Assembly (NCBI GenBank): GCA_016125455.1
Contig: WGLS01000019.1
Coordinates: forward strand, 1 to 64,000
Origin: Alphaproteobacteria bacterium
Lineage (GTDB): Bacteria; Pseudomonadota; Alphaproteobacteria; Caulobacterales; Parvularculaceae
Length of the DNA stretch: 64,000 bases
Direction: 5' to 3'
Shown: positions 1 to 8,585 of the stretch, piece by piece
How the letters are laid out: each line of letters begins with the position of its first letter
Numbering within the stretch: the stretch's first letter is position 1
Notes under the pieces: model-generated
Seen by the model: only the letters and a program-made list of their open reading frames with translations
What the model was told of the DNA's origin: nothing
Databases searched by the model: none
Program-made: the position numbers and the translations under genes

Positions 1-320
1 AAAAGGCCCGGCGCTGAATTCCCCGTCGTTGCGAAACGGCCGACCCGGCGGGCTTCTACGACGCTGTCCGTACCCGGAGATAGCTCCCCGGCAACGCCGC
101 GGCCCGCTCGCCGGCGCCATGGCAGTTCGGGACGGAGGATCCGAGCCGCCTCTCATCCATGGCGCGAGGGAAAGGATAGGGGCGGCGGAAACCTGTTCGA
201 TAGATTTCCGCGAAACTGGCGCAGTTTTCGCCTAGTCTATTGTTTTTAATGTGGAAATATCGACGCGTTTTGTTCGATAGATTTATTTTCAACGTGGTTA
301 ACGGGCGGGATTCCTCGTTT

Positions 321-442
321 CGTCATCCTGACGAAAGTCAGGATCGAGACCAACGCCGCCGCTTGCGCGTTCGCTTGCCGTTTGCTGGCAGCATTTGCCG
401 CTCGCCGCCGCCAATGGATCCCGGATCAGGTCCGGGATGACG
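321..442. repeat. Interspersed repeat, copy A (~122 bp)
   Basis: This is an imperfect direct repeat of 548-669. It starts with a hairpin (TCCTGAC facing GTCAGGA) and ends with a second one (ATCCCGGA facing TCCGGGAT). Its outer ends are themselves inverted (CGTCATCC and GGATGACG). Elements of this look, often ending in 'GATCCCGGATCAAGTCCGGGATGACG'-like palindromes, are common between genes in alphaproteobacteria. That comparison is from general knowledge and was not searched. Confidence 0.7.
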
Positions 443-475
443 GCTGTGGGCGCTGGCGGCCAATTCACGCCTTTA

Positions 476-527
476 GCCTTCGTCCTTCGAGACGCGATCC
501 ATTCGGTTCGCTCCTCAGGATGAAGGC
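476..527. repeat. Hairpin-forming intergenic repeat of a second type
   Basis: The left arm (476-495) and right arm (510-527) are imperfect inverted repeats: the left begins GCCTTCGTCCTTCGAGACGC and the right, read on the other strand, begins GCCTTCATCCTGAGGAGC. The element sits between the two copies of the 122-bp repeat and has a different sequence, so two repeat families are interleaved here. This 'TTCGTCCTTCGAGACGC...CTCAGGATGAAGG' type is also familiar from alphaproteobacterial intergenic regions; that is recall, not a search. Confidence 0.6.
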
Positions 528-547
528 GAGTCCCCGGCCATGCCCCT

Positions 548-669
548 GTCATCCTGACGACAGTCAGGATCCAGACCAACGCCGCGGCTTGCCCTCTCGC
601 TGGCCGTTTGCTGGCAGCCCTTGCCTCTCGCGGCCAATGGATCCCGGATCAAGTCCGGGACGACGGCGG
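548..669. repeat. Interspersed repeat, copy B (~122 bp)
   Basis: This is the second copy of the repeat at 321-442, in the same orientation and of nearly the same length. The two hairpins and the internal tract 'CCGTTTGCTGGCAGC' are conserved, while the stretch between them has diverged. It ends just upstream of the 2-oxoglutarate oxygenase gene. Confidence 0.7.
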
Positions 670-715
670 CGGACGGGGCATTGCCCGGGCGGCGCAGTCG
701 CCTTACATCGCCATC

Positions 716-1669
716 ATGGCCGATCTCGACGCCGTTCCGGAGCTGTCGCTCGCAAGGTTCACCGACGGATCGCCCGCCGATCGCGACGCGTTTCAACGCG
801 CGCTGATGGAGGGGCTGACCCGTTTCGGCTTCGTCATCCTCAAGGATCACGGCGTCTCGACGGGCCTTCTCGGCCGCGCCTATGAGGCGTCGGCGGCCTT
901 TTTCGCTTCGCCTGTCGACGACAAGCTGCGTTATATGGTGGGTAAGGACGGCCAGCGCGGCTACACCCCGTTCGGCCGCGAGCATGCCAAGGACGCGCGC
1001 GCCCCGGACCTCAAGGAATTCTGGCACATCGGCCGCGAGTTTCCGGCGGGCGATCGCCTCGCCGACATTTACCCGCCGAACGTCTGGCCAGACCGCCCGC
1101 CGGCGTTTCGCGATACGTTCCTTGAGCTCTATTCGGCGCTGGAGGAAGCCGGGCTCGTGATGCTCGACGCCCTTGCGCCAAGCCTCGGGGTCGATCCTGC
1201 CTACTTTCGCGACATGGCGGGCGAGGGCAATTCAATCCTGCGCCTTCTGCACTACCCGCCGGTGCCCGACGGCGCCGACCCGGACGCGATCCGCGCGGCC
1301 GCCCACGAGGACATCAACCTGATCACCATCCTCGTTGCCGCCAATGGCGGCGGCCTGCAATTGCTTGACCGCAACGGCGAATGGCTGCCGGTTGAGACGG
1401 ATCCGGACAATCTGATCGTCGACGCGGGCGACATGCTGGCGCGCATCACAAATGACGTCATTCCGGCGACGACCCATCGCGTCGTAAACCCGGCGGGGCC
1501 AAACGTTTCACGTTATTCGATGCCGTTCTTCATGCATCCGCGCCCCGATGCGATGCTGTCCTGTCTTGACGCCTGCCGCGATCCGGCGATTCCAGGCGGC
1601 GCGAAGTACGCGGATATTAAGGCGATGGCGTTCCTGCGCCAGCGGCTGGCCGAGATCGGGCTCGCCTAG
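716..1669 (+). CDS. 2-oxoglutarate/Fe(II) oxygenase, isopenicillin N synthase-like
   Basis: A 317-residue soluble enzyme of the isopenicillin N synthase-like dioxygenase family, which uses Fe(II) and usually 2-oxoglutarate to oxidise small molecules. The N-terminal non-haem dioxygenase region has the typical 'GFVILKDHGV' stretch. The iron ligands are visible as H197-x-D199 (in AAHEDINLITIL) and H254 (in TTHRVVNP), and the co-substrate Arg-x-Ser as R266-Y-S268. The start at 716 was chosen because protein similarity begins at MADLDAVPEL; the frame stays open to 608, but that part is repeat DNA. No clear ribosome-binding site is seen. The substrate cannot be told from sequence. Confidence 0.88.
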   Translation: MADLDAVPELSLARFTDGSPADRDAFQRALMEGLTRFGFVILKDHGVSTGLLGRAYEASAAFFASPVDDKLRYMVGKDGQRGYTPFGREHAKDARAPDLKEFWHIGREFPAGDRLADIYPPNVWPDRPPAFRDTFLELYSALEEAGLVMLDALAPSLGVDPAYFRDMAGEGNSILRLLHYPPVPDGADPDAIRAAAHEDINLITILVAANGGGLQLLDRNGEWLPVETDPDNLIVDAGDMLARITNDVIPATTHRVVNPAGPNVSRYSMPFFMHPRPDAMLSCLDACRDPAIPGGAKYADIKAMAFLRQRLAEIGLA

Positions 1670-1703
1670 GCGGAAACGGGCGCAAGACGGACGGGATCGC
1701 GCT

Positions 1704-2606
1704 TTAGAACGTCGCGGCGAACGCTTCGCGATTGGCGCCGACGCCGGCGCGCTTCATGCCGTGCTTGTTCCAGGCGAAGGCGATGTCGCCGCTGGCGCTG
1801 ACGGCGATGACGCCGCCATCGCCGCCGAGCCGGGCGACGTCCGCGATCAGTCCGTCAGCGGCCTGTTGCAGGGTTTCGCCCTTGTAGCGGACCCGGCTGG
1901 CGAGGTCCTGGGCGCCGCCCGCAAGAATGAAGTATTCGCCAAGCCCGGTGCACGAGGCGGCGACCGCGCCGTCCGCCCATGTCCCGGACCCGATCAGCGG
2001 CGTGTCGCCGACCCGGCCTTCGAGCTTGCCGAATACGCCGCCGGTCGACGTGGCGGCGGCGAGGCGGCCCGAGGCGTCGAGGGCTGCGGCGCCGACCGTG
2101 CCGTGGCCCAGTTCCGCGCGTGTCATTTCGTCCGGCATAACGCCGATGGGGACGCGGTAATAGCTTGCCGGGTCTTCGACAAAGGCCATCCCTTTCGACC
2201 GGCAAAACGCTTCCGCGCCGCGCCCGACAAGCATCAAGTGCGGCGTTTCGTCCATCACGGCGCGCGCCGCCGCGATCGGCGAGACGAGGTGCGCGACCGC
2301 GGCGACCGATCCGGCCTCGCGGGGCGCGTCGGCGGTCTCGCCCGCCATGATCGACGCGTCGAGCTCGGCGTAGCCCGCCTTGTTCGGCGGCGCGCCGCGC
2401 CCGGCGATGTAGAGGCCCGACGCCTCCAGTTCCGCGACGGCGGCTTCCACGACGTCGATCGCCGCCTGGCCGCCCTCCAGCGCCGCGCCGTATTTCTCCA
2501 CCAGCGCCTTCAGGTGCGCTTCGGCTTCAGCGTAATCGCGGCCGGCGCGCGCGCCGGCGCCGCCGTGCAGGGCGAGGGCGGTCTTGCGGGGGAGTGCGGC
2601 GGTCAT
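1704..2606 (-). CDS. iaaA: Isoaspartyl peptidase / plant-type L-asparaginase
   Basis: A 300-residue N-terminal nucleophile hydrolase that cleaves beta-aspartyl dipeptides and L-asparagine. These enzymes cut themselves into two chains before a threonine. Here the site is the HGTVG motif, with T170 as the expected nucleophile. The substrate-site threonine segment TSTGG (186-190) and the R198-VGD loop are present, and the N-terminus carries the usual LHGGAG. Length fits the family. It is convergent with the oxygenase gene (35 bases apart) and divergent from gpmA. The substrate split between isoaspartyl peptides and asparagine cannot be decided from sequence. Confidence 0.92.
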   Translation of the reverse strand: MTAALPRKTALALHGGAGARAGRDYAEAEAHLKALVEKYGAALEGGQAAIDVVEAAVAELEASGLYIAGRGAPPNKAGYAELDASIMAGETADAPREAGSVAAVAHLVSPIAAARAVMDETPHLMLVGRGAEAFCRSKGMAFVEDPASYYRVPIGVMPDEMTRAELGHGTVGAAALDASGRLAAATSTGGVFGKLEGRVGDTPLIGSGTWADGAVAASCTGLGEYFILAGGAQDLASRVRYKGETLQQAADGLIADVARLGGDGGVIAVSASGDIAFAWNKHGMKRAGVGANREAFAATF

Positions 2607-2734
2607 GGCGGCGGGCCTTTCGGTGTCTTGCGGGGGCGAATGCGGTTTTTTCGGTCCGGGCGGTTGGCGTTGCGGACCGGCGCGTCGTATCAGGCCGGCG
2701 CGGTCACAGTCGAGACGCGAGGAAAGGAAACGGC

Positions 2735-3460
2735 ATGGCGACGCTGGCGCTCCTGCGGCACGGGCAGAGCGAATGGAACCTTCAGAACCGGTTCACCGGA
2801 TGGGTCGACGTCGACCTCACGGAGCAGGGCGTCGCCGAAGCGCGTCGGTCCGGCGAATTGCTCGCCGGCGCGGGGGTCGAGTTCGGAGCGTCTTACGCCT
2901 CGGTTCTGAAGCGGGCGATCCGGACGCTGAATTTCGCCCTTGAGGAGATGGATCGCCTGTGGCTGCCGGTCGCAAAGGACTGGCGGTTGAACGAACGCCA
3001 CTATGGCGGGCTGACCGGCCTCGACAAGGCGGAAACCGCCGCGAAGCATGGCGAGGCGCAGGTAAGGGTGTGGCGGCGCTCGTACGACACGCCGCCGCCG
3101 CCTTTCGACGGCGCCGCGGCGGAGGATCCGTGTAAAGACATAAGATATGCGGACGTGCCGGCGGCCGACCTGCCGGCGTCGGAGTCCCTGAAGTCGACGC
3201 TCGACCGCGTCGCGCCCTACTGGGCGTCGGAAATCGCGCCAAAGGCCGCGGGCGGGCAGTCGCTGATCATTGCGGCGCATGGAAACTCCCTGCGCGCCCT
3301 GGTGAAGTTGCTTTTCAACGTACCGGATGCGGACATTGTCGGCGTCGAGATCCCGACCGGCAATCCGCTGCTCATCGACCTTGCCGAGGGAACGACCCGG
3401 CCCACGGCGGCGCGCTATCTCGACGAAGCGCGCGCGACGGCCTTGCCGCCGCTGGCCTGA
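2735..3460 (+). CDS. gpmA: 2,3-bisphosphoglycerate-dependent phosphoglycerate mutase
   Basis: A 241-residue glycolytic/gluconeogenic enzyme that interconverts 3- and 2-phosphoglycerate through a phosphohistidine. The family signature [10 protein letters not shown] opens the protein (H9 is the phosphorylated histidine) and the second catalytic histidine is H182 in [12 protein letters not shown]. The start at 2735 has a GGAAAGG ribosome-binding site 7 bases upstream. Length is normal for dPGM. Its 3' end overlaps the end of the opposite-strand gene at 3415-4131 by 46 bases. Confidence 0.95.
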   Translation: MATLALLRHGQSEWNLQNRFTGWVDVDLTEQGVAEARRSGELLAGAGVEFGASYASVLKRAIRTLNFALEEMDRLWLPVAKDWRLNERHYGGLTGLDKAETAAKHGEAQVRVWRRSYDTPPPPFDGAAAEDPCKDIRYADVPAADLPASESLKSTLDRVAPYWASEIAPKAAGGQSLIIAAHGNSLRALVKLLFNVPDADIVGVEIPTGNPLLIDLAEGTTRPTAARYLDEARATALPPLA

Positions 3461-4131
3461 GGCGCGTCGTCGGGCGCTGTTGATCCAGCATCCGCGTACT
3501 GGCCGCCTAGGGCCGTCTGGCCGGAGATGCGGGCCGCGTCGATTTCTTTCACGAACCGCACGCGCGCGAGCCCCTCAAGCGATCGGCACACGTCGTCCGT
3601 CTTGTTGTGCTCCGCCTGCAGAGCGCCGAGGGCCCGATCGCGCATGAGACGGATGTCGGCGTCGCGCGCCTTCAGCTTCTCGATCCGCGCGGGCGAGGTC
3701 TCCGCATCGAGCGCGGCCTCGATCGACTTCAACTCATCGGCATGGTCCGCCATCGCCTGGATCGGAAAGGTCTCCAGCATGAAGTGCGTGTGGACCCGGG
3801 TCCGAAGCTCAGCGTTCCGAATGTCGAAAAGCCGCTCGCGGTTGCGTTCGTAGATTTCCGCCTCGCGCAAAGCCGTACGGTAGAGACGAAGCGTTACAGG
3901 GCCCCATGGGTCGCCAACCGCGTGAGAACGAAATGCAAGATCGAGGATCCGGTCAATCGATGACAGGATCTCGCCAAAAAACCGCGCCGCGTCGCGCTCG
4001 CGCCGGCGACGATTAAGGCGGTCCTGGATGATCTCGGCCACCAGCGCGCCGCCCGTGGCGAGAAGCGCGCCGACGACGACCGCAATCAGCGTGTCGAGAT
4101 TGCCGACATAGTCGAAGATCGATTGGCGCAT
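3415..4131 (-). CDS. Membrane-anchored helical protein of unknown function
   Basis: I do not recognise this 238-residue protein. One hydrophobic segment lies near the N-terminus (about residues 12-35, LIAVVVGALLATGGALVAEI). It is followed by a basic stretch (RLNRRRRERD) and a long, charged, mostly helical domain. This suggests a single-span protein with a cytoplasmic domain of coiled-coil-like character. The tail (last ~30 residues) is low in order and rich in Ala, Gly and Ser. I start at MRQSIFDYVG; an in-frame ATG 16 codons further upstream is less likely. The end overlaps gpmA by 46 bases tail to tail. Confidence 0.65.
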   Translation of the reverse strand: MRQSIFDYVGNLDTLIAVVVGALLATGGALVAEIIQDRLNRRRRERDAARFFGEILSSIDRILDLAFRSHAVGDPWGPVTLRLYRTALREAEIYERNRERLFDIRNAELRTRVHTHFMLETFPIQAMADHADELKSIEAALDAETSPARIEKLKARDADIRLMRDRALGALQAEHNKTDDVCRSLEGLARVRFVKEIDAARISGQTALGGQYADAGSTAPDDAPQASGGKAVARASSR

Positions 4132-4272
4132 CCGTCCATCCCGGCAGCAAGGGCGCGATGCGGCAAGCGTCCGCGGCACCCGGCGGTTCGTATAGGCGTG
4201 CCCCGCGCCAGTCTTGCGATCTGGGCGCCCGCCTGTCGACCGCCTGGGGCGGAAACAGGGCGGACCCGGCCG

Positions 4273-5034
4273 TTACGCTTCGGCGGCTGCGTTCGCGATC
4301 GCCCGCGCCTTCGCCTGCTGGCCGGCTTCCTGAAGCTGGCGGCGCTTGATGAGCTCGGCGACCTCAAAGGCGACGTCCGTGCCGGGCGTAAAGGCCGCGA
4401 TGAAGTGCTTGACGACGCCCGGGTTGCCCGACCAGGCGGTCTGCGACAGGGTCTCGTCCACATAGATCTCGCCGCGCATCGCGCGCATCATGACGCCGAC
4501 GTCGCAAGACATCCGCGCGACGGCCGGCGTGTCCGCGCCGCGGCGGGCCGTCATCTCGCCGTTCATGAAAAAATACGTGTACTGTGAATCGTCGATTGTC
4601 AGCTGCAGGACATAATTGTCGTGCGGCTGGGCGCATTTGCAGGCGAACATCTCCGCGGCGAGGGCGACGGAATCGGGCTGCAGATCGTTGGAATAGATGC
4701 ATTCCTTCGGCGCCGAAGCCTCCGGCCTCTTCATGAAGTACTCGATCGACCAGAACATCAGCTCCCGGAGCGCCGGGCGCATGTTCTCGCCCATGTCGGT
4801 GAGGCGGTACTGGCTGCGCGCCTCCTTCGAGGTCGTCATCACGATATCGGCTTCTTCAAGCTCTTTGAGGCGCTTGCTGAGAAGGTTGGTGCCGATGCCG
4901 GGCAGGGCGGCGTGCAGGTCGCCGAAACGGCGCGGCCCGAGGAACAGCTCACGGACGATGAGCAGCGTCCACCGCTCGCCGAGCAGGTCGAGCGCATAGG
5001 CCAGAACGCAGTCCTGATTATAGGTACGCGCCAT
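4273..5034 (-). CDS. HxlR-family transcriptional regulator with C-terminal extension
   Basis: A 253-residue DNA-binding protein. Residues ~8-100 form an HxlR-type winged helix, with the diagnostic opening CVLAYALDLLGERWTLLIVREL followed by GPRRFGDL, LPGIGTNLLSKRLKELE and YRLTDMG. The remaining ~150 residues resemble the sterol-carrier-like C-terminal half seen in longer HxlR regulators and may bind a ligand. The gene diverges from the small secreted protein gene at 5372 across an AT-rich 337-base gap and may control it; that is inference from position only. Confidence 0.88.
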   Translation of the reverse strand: MARTYNQDCVLAYALDLLGERWTLLIVRELFLGPRRFGDLHAALPGIGTNLLSKRLKELEEADIVMTTSKEARSQYRLTDMGENMRPALRELMFWSIEYFMKRPEASAPKECIYSNDLQPDSVALAAEMFACKCAQPHDNYVLQLTIDDSQYTYFFMNGEMTARRGADTPAVARMSCDVGVMMRAMRGEIYVDETLSQTAWSGNPGVVKHFIAAFTPGTDVAFEVAELIKRRQLQEAGQQAKARAIANAAAEA

Positions 5035-5371
5035 TCAAGGGTCCTCCACTGGTGCGGCGTGTTGTCCACGCCCGCTGTTCCCGGGTCGCCGGACGTCGGT
5101 CAGGCGGCGCCGCCGGGGCGCCGCCTGCGCGCCGGGACCTTACCCACCTGTTTCCGAACGACTTTCCAGCGTCTCGGCGTTCCTCCGTCCGTCGTATCCC
5201 GTCGGCGAGGCCGCCTCGGGGTCCGGATCATCTAATTGTCATATTGCATAGCATATTCAGATTTCCACAAAAATATACTTGACACTTGAAAAAAGAATAG
5301 TAAACCAAGCGGTGTCATGAGGCGTACGGGATCACACCGGCTTCAAAAAGTTCACCAACGGAGATCATGAG
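5035..5371. other. AT-rich divergent intergenic region
   Basis: This 337-base gap separates the HxlR regulator (minus) from the small secreted protein gene (plus). Bases ~5232-5305 are much richer in A and T than the rest of the window. A perfect -35 hexamer (TTGACA) is at 5279-5284, listed separately as a weak promoter. I see no RNA gene and no convincing small protein. Confidence 0.55.
5279..5306 (+). promoter_or_regulatory. Candidate promoter for the small secreted protein gene
   Basis: TTGACA matches the housekeeping -35 consensus exactly. The best -10 candidate, TAAACC after a 16-base spacer, matches TATAAT only at three positions, so the call is weak. It lies about 65 bases upstream of the ATG at 5372 inside the AT-rich patch. 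Confidence 0.3.
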
Positions 5372-5659
5372 ATGAAAAAATCAGTTTTCGCAGCCATCGC
5401 CGCCGCTCCGCTTGCCGCGGCGCTGCTTGCTGTCGCGCCCGCGAACGCGGCGTCCACGTCCGAGCAGATCGCCCTGTGCGTCTCGGCGCTCGAGAGCAAA
5501 GGCATTGCGCCGTCCGGCGAGTATCGCTCGCAGTTCGTCAAGTCGCGCGGCGCGTCGACAAAGACGCTCTGGATCGACCTCGTGCCGTCGAGCGGCGAGA
5601 CCGTGTCCGGCGTGTGCAAGGTCCGTCGCGGCGAAGTCACGGAAGCCGCGCGCGCCTAG
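5372..5659 (+). CDS. Small secreted protein, unknown function
   Basis: A 95-residue protein with a clear Sec signal peptide (MKKSVFAAIAA...ALLAVAPANA, cleavage expected after residue 25). The mature part of ~70 residues contains exactly two cysteines, C35 and C81, which could form a disulphide in the periplasm. I do not recognise a named family. A GGAG sequence lies upstream of the ATG. The gene is divergent from the HxlR regulator and followed by a strong hairpin at 5744. Confidence 0.75.
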   Translation: MKKSVFAAIAAAPLAAALLAVAPANAASTSEQIALCVSALESKGIAPSGEYRSQFVKSRGASTKTLWIDLVPSSGETVSGVCKVRRGEVTEAARA

Positions 5660-5743
5660 TTTTCGAGGAATCGTTTGCGGCTGACGTCCTCATGTTGGCC
5701 GCAGGTTCGCCTTTGCGACCCCTACTCGACCCAGGCGAACGAA

Positions 5744-5771
5744 ACGCCCGCGCCGGAAACGGCGCGGGCGT
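5744..5771. terminator. Strong GC hairpin between convergent genes
   Basis: An 11-base perfect stem (ACGCCCGCGCC / GGCGCGGGCGT) encloses a 6-base loop (GGAAAC). It lies between the convergent small secreted protein gene and the hydrolase gene. Read on the minus strand the stem is followed by TTTCGTT, on the plus strand only by CCTTG, so it probably serves the minus-strand gene best and may work both ways. Confidence 0.6.
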
Positions 5772-5858
5772 CCTTGCGAGTTGGCGAAGCAACCGGTGAG
5801 TCTGGCCTTTTAAGTCGCCGGGCAAGCGGCCTCAAACGTCGCCTTGCGAATGGCGCGG

Positions 5859-6809
5859 CTAGTGATCGTGGGCGGCCGCCATCAGCGACGCGACCGCGAA
5901 ACCGGTCATCCGTTCGGCGTTGATGAAACCCTGGCCCCAGGCCGCGTCGAGGTCGGCAAGCGGCTTTGCCGCCGCGATCTCCTCGGCGGTCTTGCCGTCG
6001 GCGATCAGCGCGGCGATCCGCGAACGGACTTCCTTCAGCATCGCGACCGAGGCCTCAAGGTCGGACCGGGCCGCCAGCGGGCCGTGGCCGGGAATGATTT
6101 TCGTGTCAGCGTTCGTGAGGGTGAGGGCGAACTCCTGCGCCGCGATATAGCCGTCGAGACCGCCGCCGGAGGCGAGGTCAATGAACGGGAAGCCGCCATT
6201 GAAGAACACGTCGCCCATGTGAATGACGTTCGCTTCCTTGAAATAGACGAACGCGTCGCCGTCCGTGTGGGCGTGGTGATTCTTGGTCGTCGCGCCGGGA
6301 TGGACGGCCTGCACCGTCTGGCCGTTCCAGTGGAAGGTCAGCGAATGGGCGAAGGTGATGACGGGCAACGCGACGTCTGGCGACGGCGGGGTCACATTGC
6401 CGTCGCCGCGGTCTAGGCCTGCCTTGAGGCGCGCGCGGACATTGTCATGGGCGACGATGTGCGCGCCGGCCTTGCCGAGGTTCTCGTTGCCGCCGGTATG
6501 GTCGTAATGCCAGTGGGTATTGACGACGAATTCGATCGGCTTGTCCGACACGGCGGCGACCGCCGCCGTGATCTTGTCGGTCAGCGGCGCAAACTGGTCG
6601 TCAATCAGGAATGCGCCGTCTTCGCCGACTGACAGGCCGAGATTGCCGCCCGCGCCGACCAGCATGTAGACGCCGCCGCCAAGCTCCGTCGTTGCGATCT
6701 CCACGGCGCTGAAATCGCGCTGTGCGCTGGCCGGCGCAGCGATGCCGACGGCTGACGCCGCTGCAAGCAAAAGGCCGTGGCCGGCCCGCATTCTCGTGGT
6801 GTTGGACAT
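5859..6809 (-). CDS. Secreted metallo-beta-lactamase-fold hydrolase
   Basis: A 316-residue zinc hydrolase of the metallo-beta-lactamase fold. A signal peptide (residues ~1-29, ending APASA) predicts a periplasmic location. The zinc motif is complete: H99-W-H101-Y-D103-H104 in NTHWHYDHTGG, with later histidines in KNHHAHTDGD and IIPGHGPLA. It is not obviously a beta-lactamase; relatives include assorted hydrolases of unknown substrate. The start at 6809 has a GGAGG sequence 8 bases upstream; the frame is open another 107 codons but that part is not protein-like. It diverges from the DAHP synthase gene. Confidence 0.88.
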   Translation of the reverse strand: MSNTTRMRAGHGLLLAAASAVGIAAPASAQRDFSAVEIATTELGGGVYMLVGAGGNLGLSVGEDGAFLIDDQFAPLTDKITAAVAAVSDKPIEFVVNTHWHYDHTGGNENLGKAGAHIVAHDNVRARLKAGLDRGDGNVTPPSPDVALPVITFAHSLTFHWNGQTVQAVHPGATTKNHHAHTDGDAFVYFKEANVIHMGDVFFNGGFPFIDLASGGGLDGYIAAQEFALTLTNADTKIIPGHGPLAARSDLEASVAMLKEVRSRIAALIADGKTAEEIAAAKPLADLDAAWGQGFINAERMTGFAVASLMAAAHDH

Positions 6810-7078
6810 GTGGCCCCTCCGGTTGGGCGACGAGCGTCCGGCCTGGGCGGCGCTTGTCGCAGGTGACGATCGTCGCGTCTTAACGCGGCCATGGTCGGCG
6901 GGGCGATCACAATTTCGCGCGCGCTTGAGCTGACCCGTGGCCGGCCCGCCATTGCCAGCAGGCCCGGCCCGTGACAGCCAGAAGCCCTGACTGCCGCCCT
7001 GATTGCCGCCCGGATTGCCGCCGCCGGAAAGCCGGACTAGGGAAGGGAGCGCCGGACGATCCGGCAGGAATTGGTAAC

Positions 7079-8464
7079 ATGTCATTCGACGAAAATCAGG
7101 CAGGATCAAGCGACTGGACGCCGTCGGCATGGCGCGCCCGACCGGCGATGCACATTCCGGACGATTATCCGGACACGGCCGCGCTGACGGCCATCGAGCG
7201 CGAGCTGTCGTCCTATCCCCCGCTTGTGTTCGCGGGGGAAGTCCGCAAGCTGCGCGAACGCCTTGCCGCCGTTGAGAAGGGCGAGGCGTTCCTGCTTCAG
7301 GGCGGCGACTGCGCCGAGAGCTTCAAGGAATTTCACCCGAACAATATCCGCGACACGTTCCGTGTCCTGTTGCAGATGGCCGTCGCGCTTACCTTCGGGG
7401 CCGGCGCGCCCGTCGTGAAAGTCGGCCGCATCGCCGGGCAGTTCGCCAAGCCGCGCTCGGCGCCCACCGAGACCCGCGACGACGTGACGCTGCCCAGTTA
7501 TCGCGGCGACAACATCAACGGGATGGAGTTCGAACCTGCCGCGCGCACGCCGGATCCTCAGCGGCTCCTGAAGGCCTATGGCCAGGCGGCGGCGACCCTG
7601 AACCTCATTCGGGCGTTCGCCCGCGGCGGCTACGCGTCGCTGTCGAACGTGCATCGCTGGAACCTGGAGTTCGTCGCCGGCGACCGGCAAAGCGATCGCT
7701 ATCGCGCGCTGGCGGACAAGATCTCCGAGGCGCTCACCTTCATGCGCGCGTGCGGCGTGACGGGCGAAAAAGTGCCGTCATTGAACGAGACGGATTTCTT
7801 CACCAGCCACGAGGCGCTGCTGCTCGGGTACGAAGAGGCGATGACACGCGTCGATTCAACCACGGGCGGCTGGTACGACACCTCGGCGCACATGATCTGG
7901 ATCGGCGATCGGACGCGCCAGCCCGACGGCGCCCATGTGGAGTTCTGTCGCGGCGTCGAGAACCCGATAGGCGTGAAGTGCGGGCCGAGCCTCAACCCGG
8001 ATGAGCTTCTGCGGCTGCTCGACATTCTGAACCCGGGGAACGCCCGCGGCCGCATCGTCCTGATTGCCCGGTTCGGGGCAAATAACGTCGCCGATGGCTT
8101 GCCGCCGCTGGTGCGCGCGGTGACCCGGGCAGGCCGCAATGTGGTCTGGTCCAGCGATCCGATGCACGGCAACACGATCAAGACCGGGGTCGGCGTGAAG
8201 ACCCGTCGGTTCGATTCGATCCTCGCCGAGGTCGACGCATTTTTCTCGGTCTGCCGCAGCGAGGGCGCCCATCCCGGCGGCGTCCACTTCGAAATGACCG
8301 GCCAGAACGTCACCGAGTGCCTCGGCGGCAGCGACGAGGTCACCGAACGCGACCTTAATTCGCGGTATCATACTCACTGCGACCCCAGGCTGAACGCCAG
8401 CCAGGCGCTCGAGCTGGCCTTTATCCTGGCGGACCGCCTGAAGATCGTGGCCAGCGACGGCTGA
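7079..8464 (+). CDS. aroG: Class II 3-deoxy-7-phosphoheptulonate synthase
   Basis: A 461-residue enzyme for the first step of the shikimate pathway: erythrose 4-phosphate plus phosphoenolpyruvate give DAHP. It belongs to the plant/actinobacterial class II type, shown by [41 protein letters not shown] and the C-terminal [20 protein letters not shown]. Length is normal for class II. Similarity begins at MSFDENQ, so I start at 7079 although the frame is open further upstream. The aroG symbol follows mycobacterial use; the class II enzyme is not related in sequence to E. coli AroG. Confidence 0.95.
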   Translation: MSFDENQAGSSDWTPSAWRARPAMHIPDDYPDTAALTAIERELSSYPPLVFAGEVRKLRERLAAVEKGEAFLLQGGDCAESFKEFHPNNIRDTFRVLLQMAVALTFGAGAPVVKVGRIAGQFAKPRSAPTETRDDVTLPSYRGDNINGMEFEPAARTPDPQRLLKAYGQAAATLNLIRAFARGGYASLSNVHRWNLEFVAGDRQSDRYRALADKISEALTFMRACGVTGEKVPSLNETDFFTSHEALLLGYEEAMTRVDSTTGGWYDTSAHMIWIGDRTRQPDGAHVEFCRGVENPIGVKCGPSLNPDELLRLLDILNPGNARGRIVLIARFGANNVADGLPPLVRAVTRAGRNVVWSSDPMHGNTIKTGVGVKTRRFDSILAEVDAFFSVCRSEGAHPGGVHFEMTGQNVTECLGGSDEVTERDLNSRYHTHCDPRLNASQALELAFILADRLKIVASDG

Positions 8465-8585
8465 GTCCGGCCCGCCGACTGAAACAGGCCGTAACATTCT
8501 TTGAACGGGGGAAGGGTGCGGCGCACTATCCCCTGTTAAGCAATCTACTTAATCTACGTCGCTGCAGGGGAGCGAGCGGGGATTT

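Larger units (their letters stand above)
1..715. other. Gene-free, repeat-bearing left end
   Basis: I see no convincing gene in the first ~715 bases. Short open frames exist on both strands but they run through repeat sequence and show no family resemblance. Bases 236-300 are AT-rich, unlike the surroundings. A 14-base direct repeat (TGTTCGATAGATTT) lies at 194-207 and 271-284. From 321 to 670 the sequence is a cluster of interspersed repeats, listed separately. The last repeat ends about 46 bases before the ATG of the oxygenase gene at 716, so that gene's promoter must lie in or beyond repeat sequence. Confidence 0.6.

Noticed and set aside
29-440. Short open frames at the left end
   Set aside because: They cover non-coding and repeat DNA on both strands with no family resemblance or ribosome-binding site.
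8533-8553. TTAA...TTAA pair ahead of the Gfo/Idh gene, looking like a CtrA box
   Set aside because: The spacing is nine bases rather than seven, so it does not fit the CtrA consensus.
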